From CAZXVW01 sp964644025 (GTDB lineage: Bacteria; Acidobacteriota; Terriglobia; Bryobacterales; Bryobacteraceae), in NCBI GenBank assembly GCA_964644025.1, contig CAZXVW010000051.1:1-22603 (forward strand): a stretch of DNA of 22,603 nucleotides, given 5' to 3'. The translations under genes were made by a program, and so were the position numbers. The notes under the pieces are model-generated. The model did no database searches. It worked only from the letters and a program-made list of their open reading frames with translations, and had not been told where the DNA came from. Shown in pieces: positions 8,132 to 14,141 of the stretch; within the stretch, counting starts at the first letter, position 1, and every line of letters begins with the position of its first letter.

Positions 8132-8206
8132 GCCGGGAGTGCCGGCCACGGCGGGCGCAACCACGGTGGTCCGGAAACGTCCAATCTATCAGAAAGAGTA
8201 CGTTCG

Positions 8207-9382
8207 ATGAACGACCCGGTGCGGCACGAGGACGCCTCCGACAGTGCGGCGGCTGGCCGCTATGGCAATATCCCGCGCCGCCTGTGGAAGTACCAGCCCC
8301 GCCCCCGGCGCATTCTGCTGGGCCGAAGCGCCGAGGAGTCGCCCGAGCTGGACTTGCTGCTCGAGTTGGCGGCCTCTGAACTCGGAAGGCACCGGCTGGT
8401 GGGGCCGGGCGCCGGTTCGATGGCACTGCACCTGCTCGTGATCGGATTGCTGCTCGTGCTGCCGGGAGGCCGGGCTCCGGCAAGCCGGCAGGAGCTGGCG
8501 CTGCGGTTTCGCCCCACGGCCTCGCTCGTGGCGCCACCGCCACAGGTGCTGGAACAGCTTACGCAAACGAGGCCGAACCGCGGGGCGGTGAGCGCAGAGG
8601 TGAACCTGGAAGGCCTGCTGGCCCCGCCAGGGCCACCGCGGCCGTTCACGCTCCCTCCGGTGATTGCGGAGCCGGAGGCGCGGCTGGCGAAACCGCCGGA
8701 GATCGAACCGCCCCGCGAGGCGATGCTCCAGCCGCCGTTGGATCTGCTCTCGCCGGGCCTCGGCGTCCCGGCGCCGGCGCCTCAGATCGAACCAGCGGAA
8801 AGAAAGCCAAAGCTGGCGTTCGAGAAGCCCGGCGCGATGAGCTTTCCCCGCTCGGCTCCCTCCAGCGGGATCACCGCTGGTGCCCAGCCACCGGCCGGCT
8901 CCATCCAGAAGCCTTCCTCATCGGTGCGGGAAGCCATCCGGGAGGTGGCCCGCACCGGCGGCGGGGGAAAGGGACTGGTAATCGGGGACATCGAAGGAAT
9001 CGGCGGCATTATCGAAGCCCGGCAACTGCCACCTTCCCGGGGCAACACCGGCAGCAGCCTGGAGCTGCTCAGCGACCCGAAGGGCATCGATTTTCGCCCG
9101 TACCTGATCCGCGTACTGGCCACGGTGCGGCGCAACTGGTACGCCGTCATGCCGGCCAGCGCCAAGCTGGGACGGCGGGGAAAGGTGGTGATCCAGTTCG
9201 CCATTGCGCGTTCCGGCAACGTCCCCAAGCTCGTGATCGCCGTTCCCTCCGGGGCCGAAGCGCTGGACCGCGCCGCCGTGGCGGGCATCAGCGCCTCGAA
9301 CCCGTTTCCGCCCCTGCCGGAGGAGTTCACCGGCGACCAGGTCCGGCTGCAGTTGAACTTCCTTTACAACGTCAAACGGTGA
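8207..9382 (+). CDS. TonB family protein (energy transducer-like)
   Basis: A 391-residue protein with an unusually long, basic cytoplasmic N-terminus (residues 1-70), one transmembrane helix (about 71-87, SMALHLLVIGLLLVLPGG), a long Pro-rich periplasmic linker (about 105-260) and a C-terminal TonB-type domain (about 305-391). The last domain shows YLIRVLATVRRNWYAVMP, KLGRRGKVVIQFAI and a final VRLQLNFLY. TonB proteins couple the inner-membrane proton gradient to outer-membrane transport; no ExbB, ExbD or receptor lies in the window. An ATG at 8420 would start right at the helix, but it has no ribosome binding site. The ATG at 8207, preceded by AAAGAG, is kept with moderate confidence. Confidence 0.85.
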   Translation: MNDPVRHEDASDSAAAGRYGNIPRRLWKYQPRPRRILLGRSAEESPELDLLLELAASELGRHRLVGPGAGSMALHLLVIGLLLVLPGGRAPASRQELALRFRPTASLVAPPPQVLEQLTQTRPNRGAVSAEVNLEGLLAPPGPPRPFTLPPVIAEPEARLAKPPEIEPPREAMLQPPLDLLSPGLGVPAPAPQIEPAERKPKLAFEKPGAMSFPRSAPSSGITAGAQPPAGSIQKPSSSVREAIREVARTGGGGKGLVIGDIEGIGGIIEARQLPPSRGNTGSSLELLSDPKGIDFRPYLIRVLATVRRNWYAVMPASAKLGRRGKVVIQFAIARSGNVPKLVIAVPSGAEALDRAAVAGISASNPFPPLPEEFTGDQVRLQLNFLYNVKR

Positions 9383-9427
9383 ACCGCCCTGGCGAACGGC
9401 GTTCCGGGCGCGCCCAGCACTCGTTCC

Positions 9428-9535
9428 GGGTATGGTATCCTAAAGACGCCCCGATAAGAAGGGGACCATCGGGTTACAAAATCAGGGTCAAATCTGACCG
9501 ACGCGGCGAAGGGGCGCTCCAAGTGAGCGCCCCTT
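9428..9535 (+). other. Possible structured RNA ahead of the terminator
   Basis: Three short hairpins follow each other in 108 bases: CCCC/GGGG around GATAAGAA (from about 9459), GGTCA/TGACC around AATC (about 9486-9499), then the terminator stem. The series could be the 3' untranslated region of the TonB-like mRNA or a small RNA. No known riboswitch consensus is recognised. Confidence 0.25.
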
Positions 9536-9541
9536 CTCCTT
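9509..9541 (+). terminator. Intrinsic terminator after the TonB-like gene
   Basis: An 11-bp perfect stem, AAGGGGCGCTC (9509-9519) with GAGCGCCCCTT (9525-9535), encloses a five-base loop CAAGT and is followed by the pyrimidine tract CTCCTTT. The T-run is interrupted, so termination may be incomplete. It separates the TonB-like gene from the corrinoid operon. Confidence 0.65.
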
Positions 9542-9581
9542 TATATGAGAGGGATTGGCGTCGCAGCCGCGCCAGCCGGTT

Positions 9582-9599
9582 TGTTAGAATGACCTAACA
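9582..9599 (+). promoter_or_regulatory. Inverted repeat over a -10-like site upstream of the corrinoid operon
   Basis: TGTTAG-N6-CTAACA is a perfect 18-bp dyad. It contains TAGAAT (9585-9590), five of six matches to a -10 element, and lies 55 bp before the first gene of the corrinoid operon. A repressor bound here would block the promoter. No good -35 is seen (TTGGCG at 9555-9560 is too far away). The role as operator is inferred. Confidence 0.4.
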
Positions 9600-9654
9600 C
9601 GGAAACCGAAGGACTCGGCTCCGAAGCGGAGGCGATTGCGCGCTGGAGAAACAA

Positions 9655-10290
9655 ATGGCGGACCTCAAAAAACTTCACGATGCGATATTGACAGGCGACC
9701 AGAAGACGGCGGTCGCCGTTACAGAACAGGCTTTGGCGGAAAAGATGGATCCGCAGTCGCTGATCACTGAGGCCATGATTCCGGCGATGAAGCTGGCCGG
9801 GCAGAAATTTGAGGCCGAGGAGTATTTTGTGCCCGAACTCCTGTTGGCGGCACGGGCCATGAAAGGCGCCCTGGCGCTGTTACGGCCCTTGCTGACTGAA
9901 ACCGGAGCCAAGCCGGTCGGCCGGGTGGTGATCGGCACGGTGAAGGGTGACCTGCACGATATCGGCAAGAACCTGGTCGCCTCGATGCTCGAAGGCGCGG
10001 GATTCGAGATCACGGACCTGGGCGCCGATGTGGCGGCGGAGAAGTTCGTGTCCGCAATCCAGGAGCGTGATCCGGACCTGGTATGCATGTCAGCCCTGCT
10101 TACGGTGACCATGCCCTCGATGAAGACAATCATCGAGGCGCTCAAGGCCGCCGGGGTGCGGGACCGGGTGAAAGTGATGATCGGCGGTGCGCCGGTGACG
10201 GCGGAATACGCGGCGGAGATCGGCGCCGACGGTTACGCAGACAACGCCAGCTCAGCCGTGGCCAAGGCCCGGAAGTTGATCGCCGCCTGA
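9655..10290 (+). CDS. Corrinoid (B12-binding) methyltransferase carrier protein
   Basis: A 211-residue corrinoid protein of the MtaC/MtbC/MetH-module type. Residues 1-85 form the helical cap domain (LITEAMIPAMKLAGQKFEAE is typical). Residues about 88-211 form the Rossmann-like cobalamin domain. The DxHxxG signature is Asp99-Leu-His101-Asp-Ile-Gly104, with His101 the expected lower cobalt ligand; SALLT (146-150) and GGAP (177-180) line the nucleotide tail. It carries methyl groups on cobalt between two methyltransferases and works in the cytoplasm. It is the first gene of a four-gene operon containing a homocysteine methyltransferase, a UroD-type methyltransferase and a reactivator. The start is preceded by GGAGAAAC. 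Confidence 0.93.
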   Translation: MADLKKLHDAILTGDQKTAVAVTEQALAEKMDPQSLITEAMIPAMKLAGQKFEAEEYFVPELLLAARAMKGALALLRPLLTETGAKPVGRVVIGTVKGDLHDIGKNLVASMLEGAGFEITDLGADVAAEKFVSAIQERDPDLVCMSALLTVTMPSMKTIIEALKAAGVRDRVKVMIGGAPVTAEYAAEIGADGYADNASSAVAKARKLIAA

Positions 10291-10300
10291 GAATGCACCG

Positions 10301-11155
10301 ATGAGCGAAACGGGAATAATCCTCACCGACGGGGCTTGGGGGACGCAGATGCAGGAGCGGGGCCTGGGGCCGGACGAATTGCCGGACCTCTGGAATCTGA
10401 CCCACCCGGAGCGCGTGGAGGAGGTGGCGCGGCTTTACGTGCAAGCCGGCAGCCAGGTGATTCTCACCAACACGTTTCGCGCCAACCGGATTGTGGTGAG
10501 CAGTCGCGACCCCGGCGTGGACGTCGCCGCCATCAACCGGGCCGGGGTGGAGATTTCCCGCCGCGCCGCCGCCGGCAAAGCCCGCGTGTTTGCCTCGATC
10601 GGGCCCAGCGGGAAACTGCTGATGACGGGTGACGTGACCGAGGAAGAGCTGCGGAGCGCCTTCGCCGAACAGGCCAGGGCGCTGGCCGAAGCAGGCGCCG
10701 ACGCGATCGTCATCGAAACCATGTCTGACCTCGCCGAGGCCAAGATAGCCCTGGAGGCGGCCAAGGCTACCGGGCTGATGACGGTAACCTGCATGGTCTA
10801 TGATTCCGGCAAGAACAAGGACCGGACGATGATGGGCGTCACGCCGGAGCAGGCGGCCGAGGAGCTTGGCGCGGCCGGCGCGGACGTCATCGGCGCCAAT
10901 TGCGGCAACGGCATCGCCGGTTACATTCCGGTCTGCGAGCGCTTGCACGCCGCTACCAGGCTACCGGTGTGGATCAAGCCGAACGCTGGACTCCCGCGGA
11001 TGGCGGATGGCAAAGTGGTCTACGATACCACTCCCGGAGAATTCGCAAGCTTTGTACCCCGGCTCGTGGAGGCGGGAGCCACTTACATTGGTGGTTGCTG
11101 CGGGACTTCTCCGGAATTCATCAAAGCGGTCAAGGCCGCCTTGGCGGCTCTCTGA
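10301..11155 (+). CDS. Homocysteine S-methyltransferase domain protein (MetH N-module-like)
   Basis: A 284-residue TIM-barrel homocysteine methyltransferase equivalent to the first module of cobalamin-dependent MetH. The N-terminus has the DGAWGTQMQ motif (usually DGAMGT), then TNTF (56-59) and SIGPSG (99-104). The three zinc thiolates are Cys201 (GANCGNG) and Cys266-Cys267 (GGCCGTSPEFI). It should use zinc-activated homocysteine to take the methyl group from the corrinoid protein encoded ten bases upstream, giving methionine. It lacks the pterin, B12 and activation modules of full MetH; neighbouring genes supply corrinoid and reactivation functions. Acceptors other than homocysteine (for example selenocysteine-type thiols) cannot be excluded. 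Confidence 0.92.
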   Translation: MSETGIILTDGAWGTQMQERGLGPDELPDLWNLTHPERVEEVARLYVQAGSQVILTNTFRANRIVVSSRDPGVDVAAINRAGVEISRRAAAGKARVFASIGPSGKLLMTGDVTEEELRSAFAEQARALAEAGADAIVIETMSDLAEAKIALEAAKATGLMTVTCMVYDSGKNKDRTMMGVTPEQAAEELGAAGADVIGANCGNGIAGYIPVCERLHAATRLPVWIKPNAGLPRMADGKVVYDTTPGEFASFVPRLVEAGATYIGGCCGTSPEFIKAVKAALAAL

Positions 11156-11214
11156 TTTCCCGCTGGCGCGGCGGCCGGACTGGGGGGGCGGACCGTCGGC
11201 AGAAAGGCAATCTT

Positions 11215-12234
11215 ATGACTGGACGCGAACGCGTGTTCGCTCACATTGAGGGAGGGGAAGTGGACCATTTGCCCCTGATGCCGATTACGATGATGTTCGC
11301 CGGCGACCAGATCGGTGCCAGGTATCGGGATTACGCTACCGATTACCGGGTGCTGGTTGAGGGGCAGATCGTAACCGCGCGGAAATTCGATTTCGATTAT
11401 GTCTCGGCGATTTCGGATCCGGCCCGCGAGGCCGCCGACCTGGGCGCCGAGATCGAGTACTACGACAACCAGCCGCCGGCGCTGGCCGAATCCCGTGCGC
11501 GGCTCGCCGACAAGGGCGACCTGGCGAAGCTCGAGTTCCCCGATCCGCTGGGCGGGGGGCGCATGCACGACCGCGTCAAGGCCGTGGCCCTGCTGCGGGA
11601 GAAGATCGGCCACGAGAAACTGGTCGAGGGCTGGGTCGAGGGGCCTTGCGCCCAGGGGGCGGACCTGCGGGGCATCAACACGCTCATGGTGGATTTCTTC
11701 GACGATCCCACGTTTGTGCACGACCTGTTCGAGTTTGTGGTCGAGCTGGAACTGCGTTTCGCCAAGGCGCAGGTGGAGGCCGGCGCCGACCTGATCGGTG
11801 TGGGTGACGCCGCCAGTTCACTGATCGGCCCGAAGCTGTACGGAGAATTCGTGGCCCCTTACGAACGGAAGCTGATTGACGGTCTGCATGCCACGGGAAC
11901 GCGGGTGCGCCTGCACATTTGCGGCAACACCAGCAAGCTGCTGCCGTGGATCGGCAACTTCGGCGTGGAGATCCTGGACCTGGACTGGATGGTTTCCCTG
12001 GCCGAGGGTCGCCGGCAGAGCGCGCCCGGGCAAATTCTGCTCGGCAACATCGACCCGGTGGCCGTGTTGCGAAATGGCACGCCGGAGCTCATCCGGCAAA
12101 AGCTTGCCGAGTGCCACGCCAGCTCCGGCCCCCGCTATATCGTCGGGGCAGGTTGCGAAGTGGTGCGCGACACGCCCGCAGAGAACGTGAGAGCAATGGT
12201 GGAGTACGCGAAATGTCATCAGCCGGCGATGTGA
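11215..12234 (+). CDS. Uroporphyrinogen decarboxylase-family corrinoid methyltransferase (MtaA/CmuA-like)
   Basis: A 339-residue TIM-barrel protein of the UroD superfamily, of the methyltransferase branch rather than true HemE. The zinc-site pattern HxC...C of MtaA/MtbA-type enzymes is present as His234-Ile-Cys236 and Cys314 (GAGCEV). HemE does not need zinc and lacks this triad. Family members move methyl groups between a corrinoid protein and a thiol or a methyl donor such as chloromethane or methoxylated compounds. Here the homocysteine step appears to be done by the neighbouring protein, so this enzyme may load methyl groups onto the corrinoid; the donor is unknown. The ATG at 11215 follows AGAAAGG; the open frame upstream is not used. 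Confidence 0.88.
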   Translation: MTGRERVFAHIEGGEVDHLPLMPITMMFAGDQIGARYRDYATDYRVLVEGQIVTARKFDFDYVSAISDPAREAADLGAEIEYYDNQPPALAESRARLADKGDLAKLEFPDPLGGGRMHDRVKAVALLREKIGHEKLVEGWVEGPCAQGADLRGINTLMVDFFDDPTFVHDLFEFVVELELRFAKAQVEAGADLIGVGDAASSLIGPKLYGEFVAPYERKLIDGLHATGTRVRLHICGNTSKLLPWIGNFGVEILDLDWMVSLAEGRRQSAPGQILLGNIDPVAVLRNGTPELIRQKLAECHASSGPRYIVGAGCEVVRDTPAENVRAMVEYAKCHQPAM

Positions 12235-13760
12235 CGATTCGGCTGGAACCCCTGGGACAAAGTCTCGAGGTAAGGCGCGGCACCCCGCTGCGCGACGTGC
12301 TGTACGCCTACGGGGTCGAGTTCCCTTGCGGCGGGCGCGGCCAGTGCCGGAAGTGCCTGGTGAAGCTGGTGGAAGGCTCGCTGCCTCCCACCGAAGACGA
12401 GCAGCGCATTCTGCAACCGGCCGAGCTCGCCGAAGGCTGGCGGCTGGCGTGCCGGGCGGCGGCCACCGGCGACATCACACTCGAAGTCGGCCAGTGGGAG
12501 ACGGCGATCCTGGCCGACGAGACGGCCGTTCAGTTCACGCCGCGGCCGGGATTGGGCGTCGCGGTGGACGTGGGCACGACGACGTTGGTGGTCCAGCTCC
12601 TGGACCTGGAGAGCGGGCACGTGCTGGGCGTCCGCTCGGGGCTGAATCCGCAAACCCGGCACGGTAGTGACGTGATGAGCCGGGTGGAAATGGCACTCAC
12701 GCAGGAGGGCCGGGCGGAGCTGCGGAAACAGATCCTCGAAGCCACTGGCGGGCTGATCGGAGAGCTGCTGGGTGGGGTCAAGGCGCCCGAGCGGCTTTCC
12801 GAGGTCGTGCTGGTCGGCAACACCGTCATGCATCACCTGTTCTGCGGCGTGGACGTCGAACCGCTCTCCCATTACCCGTTCCGGCCCGTCGATGACGGGC
12901 TGAAGACATTCCGGGCCGCGGAACTGGGCTGGCGGTTTCCTTCTGATCCGGTGGTTCAGTTTCTCCCCTGCCTGGGCGGATTCGTGGGCAGCGATATCCT
13001 GGCCGGCATTCTTGCCTCCGGCCTGGATCAAGCCCAGCGATTGACCGGCCTGCTGGACCTCGGCACCAACGGCGAGATCGTGCTCGGCAACCGGGACAGG
13101 ATTGTTTGTGCCTCGACGGCCGCCGGGCCGGCATTCGAGGGGGGCCGTATTTCGATGGGGATGCGGGCGGCCACCGGCGCGATCACCGAGGCCGTTATCG
13201 AAGAGGGAACGCTGCGGTTCCATGTTCTTGGTGACACCACTCCGCGGGGTATCTGCGGCAGTGGGCTGGTCGACGTCGTCGCCGCCGGCCTGATGACAGG
13301 CCGGATCGCTCCCAACGGCCGCTTCACGAATGGAGCCAAGCAGTGGCCGCTGGTGGAGCCGGTGCGGCTGATGCAGCACGATGTCCGCGAACTGCAACTT
13401 GCCAAGGGAGCGGTGGCCGCCGGAGTGCGGATCCTGCTGCGCCGGTTTGACGGCGCCGGTGCGGGTCCCGAAATCATTTACCTGGCCGGAGCTTTCGGCA
13501 ACTACGTGAGCCAGGACAGCGCTTACCGCATCGGCTTGCTCGACTTCCCCCCGGAAAAGCTCGAACCGGCAGGCAATACCGCCCTGCTCGGCGCCAAGGT
13601 AGCGCTGTTCCGCGCCAGGCCGGAGGAGCGTGATTTCGCGGAGCTGCGGCGCCGGATCACCCACGTGCCCCTGGCCGCGGAACCGGACTTTCAGGATACG
13701 TTCGTCGAGTGCATGAGCTTTCCCGAGCATGGGAAGACGGCGCAACAACAGCGGGATTGA
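12213..13760 (+). CDS. RACo-like ATP-dependent corrinoid reactivator, [2Fe-2S] and ASKHA domains (DUF4445)
   Basis: A 515-residue protein similar to the reductive activator of corrinoid proteins. The N-terminal ferredoxin domain carries C-x5-C-x2-C-x31-C (Cys39, Cys45, Cys48, Cys80; FPCGGRGQCRKC). A linker follows, then the ASKHA ATPase fold with AVDVGTTTLVVQLLD (about 112-126), GNTVMHH, LDLGTNGEIVLG and the GICGSGLVD motif. It should return oxidised Co(II) corrinoid to active Co(I), using ATP binding and an electron from the Fe-S cluster. This replaces the SAM-dependent activation module of MetH. The start overlaps the upstream gene by 22 bp and has a TGGAG eight bases before the ATG; a GTG at 12231 is a weaker alternative. 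Confidence 0.92.
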   Translation: MSSAGDVTIRLEPLGQSLEVRRGTPLRDVLYAYGVEFPCGGRGQCRKCLVKLVEGSLPPTEDEQRILQPAELAEGWRLACRAAATGDITLEVGQWETAILADETAVQFTPRPGLGVAVDVGTTTLVVQLLDLESGHVLGVRSGLNPQTRHGSDVMSRVEMALTQEGRAELRKQILEATGGLIGELLGGVKAPERLSEVVLVGNTVMHHLFCGVDVEPLSHYPFRPVDDGLKTFRAAELGWRFPSDPVVQFLPCLGGFVGSDILAGILASGLDQAQRLTGLLDLGTNGEIVLGNRDRIVCASTAAGPAFEGGRISMGMRAATGAITEAVIEEGTLRFHVLGDTTPRGICGSGLVDVVAAGLMTGRIAPNGRFTNGAKQWPLVEPVRLMQHDVRELQLAKGAVAAGVRILLRRFDGAGAGPEIIYLAGAFGNYVSQDSAYRIGLLDFPPEKLEPAGNTALLGAKVALFRARPEERDFAELRRRITHVPLAAEPDFQDTFVECMSFPEHGKTAQQQRD

Positions 13761-13761
13761 G

Positions 13762-13777
13762 GCGCCCCCTGGGGCGC
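13762..13777 (+). other. GC hairpin after the corrinoid operon
   Basis: GCGCCCC and GGGGCGC pair around two to four loop bases immediately after the reactivator stop codon. There is no T-run, so it is more likely an mRNA 3'-end stabiliser or part of a factor-dependent end than an intrinsic terminator. Confidence 0.35.
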
Positions 13778-13824
13778 AAGCCGGGCCGCAGGTCGGACCA
13801 GACCATTCAAATGAAAGATTGGAC

Positions 13825-13853
13825 TTGCATTGGCAAGCCGGTTGGCCTATCAT
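13825..13853 (+). promoter_or_regulatory. Candidate promoter of the attenuator-aroF transcript
   Basis: TATCAT (13848-13853, five of six matches to the -10) lies 17 bp after TTGCAT (13825-13830, a weak -35). Transcription would start near 13860-13861, three or four bases before the leader-peptide ATG at 13864. No ribosome binding site precedes that ATG, so the leader would be read from a leaderless or near-leaderless RNA. Confidence 0.5.
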
Positions 13854-13863
13854 AAATATCTTG

Positions 13864-13914
13864 ATGCGCAGCTATCACGCCAGCTTTAGCTTTCGATTTT
13901 GGCGCTTTGCCTGA
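13864..13914 (+). CDS. Phe-rich leader peptide of the DAHP synthase attenuator
   Basis: A 17-codon reading frame encoding MRSYHASFSFRFWRFA and a TGA stop. Four of 16 residues are Phe (codons at 13885, 13891, 13897, 13906), with one Trp (13900) and one Tyr (13873), so it senses charged aromatic tRNAs, mainly Phe. It ends 47 bases before the competing RNA hairpins and 228 bp before the DAHP synthase gene, the entry enzyme of aromatic amino acid synthesis. This is the classic layout of pheL/trpL attenuators. Ribosome stalling at the Phe codons covers strand 1 (13877-13884) and frees strand 2. Termination of translation at 13912 covers the first half of strand 2. No Shine-Dalgarno is seen. Confidence 0.85.
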   Translation: MRSYHASFSFRFWRFA

Positions 13915-13934
13915 GTCGCGAGCGGTGTTGGCGT
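13877..13934 (+). promoter_or_regulatory. Attenuator strands 1:2 (anti-antiterminator)
   Basis: ACGCCAGC (13877-13884, inside the leader peptide codons) can pair with GTTGGCGT (13927-13934) over eight positions with one G-U. Forming this stem uses the 3' part of strand 2 and so leaves strand 3 free for the terminator. A ribosome stalled at the Phe codons would prevent it. Confidence 0.6.
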
Positions 13935-13975
13935 AGACAGCTTCGCAAAACGGATTCCGGACCAACCCCGCTCGC
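13918..13975 (+). promoter_or_regulatory. Attenuator strands 2:3 (antiterminator)
   Basis: GCGAGCGGTGTTGG (13918-13931) is complementary to CCAACCCCGCTCGC (13962-13975) at 13 of 14 positions. The second segment contains the whole left arm of the terminator, so the two structures exclude each other. Strand 2 begins four bases after the leader stop codon, where a terminating ribosome would cover it. Confidence 0.8.
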
Positions 13976-13994
13976 AAGAGCGGGGTTTTTGTTT
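13964..13994 (+). terminator. Attenuator terminator (strands 3:4)
   Basis: CCCCGCTC (13966-13973) pairs perfectly with GAGCGGGG (13978-13985) around a GCAA tetraloop, extended by AA/TT, and is followed by TTTTTGTTT. It is a strong intrinsic terminator placed before, not after, the DAHP synthase gene, as expected for an attenuator. Confidence 0.92.
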
Positions 13995-14079
13995 GGGTTC
14001 TCCGGCCGGGGCGGCGGCCCCCCGGATGGGGGCGGCAGCCCACGGGCTGTTTGCGAGACCGGCCGCTCAGCCGGCAGCC

Positions 14080-14096
14080 AGCACTTTGACAGTGCT
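14080..14096 (+). promoter_or_regulatory. Inverted repeat with embedded TTGACA before aroF
   Basis: AGCACT (14080-14085) and AGTGCT (14091-14096) flank TTGAC, and the whole contains a perfect -35 hexamer TTGACA (14086-14091). No convincing -10 follows at the right spacing. It could be an operator, a small mRNA hairpin, or chance. Confidence 0.25.
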
Positions 14097-14141
14097 CTTT
14101 GAAGAGAAATTCGGGAAACGGAACCCCGGAGAGAGGAAGAC

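Noticed and set aside
9379..9597. A 72-codon frame after the TonB-like gene
   Set aside because: It overlaps the TonB-like stop, runs through a terminator hairpin and has no family resemblance.
9383..9654. A cobalamin or SAM/SAH riboswitch upstream of the corrinoid operon
   Set aside because: No B12-box or other known core motif is visible; only small hairpins, a terminator and a dyad are seen.
11215..12234. HemE uroporphyrinogen decarboxylase
   Set aside because: The His-x-Cys...Cys zinc pattern and the corrinoid gene context point to the methyltransferase branch of the family.
14086..14114. A sigma-70 promoter starting at the perfect TTGACA before aroF
   Set aside because: The bases 15-18 bp downstream (AAATTC, ATTCGG) do not resemble a -10. 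Only the inverted repeat was kept.
13761..14141. A T-box riboswitch before aroF
   Set aside because: The conserved T-box sequence is missing, while a leader peptide with competing stems explains the terminator fully.
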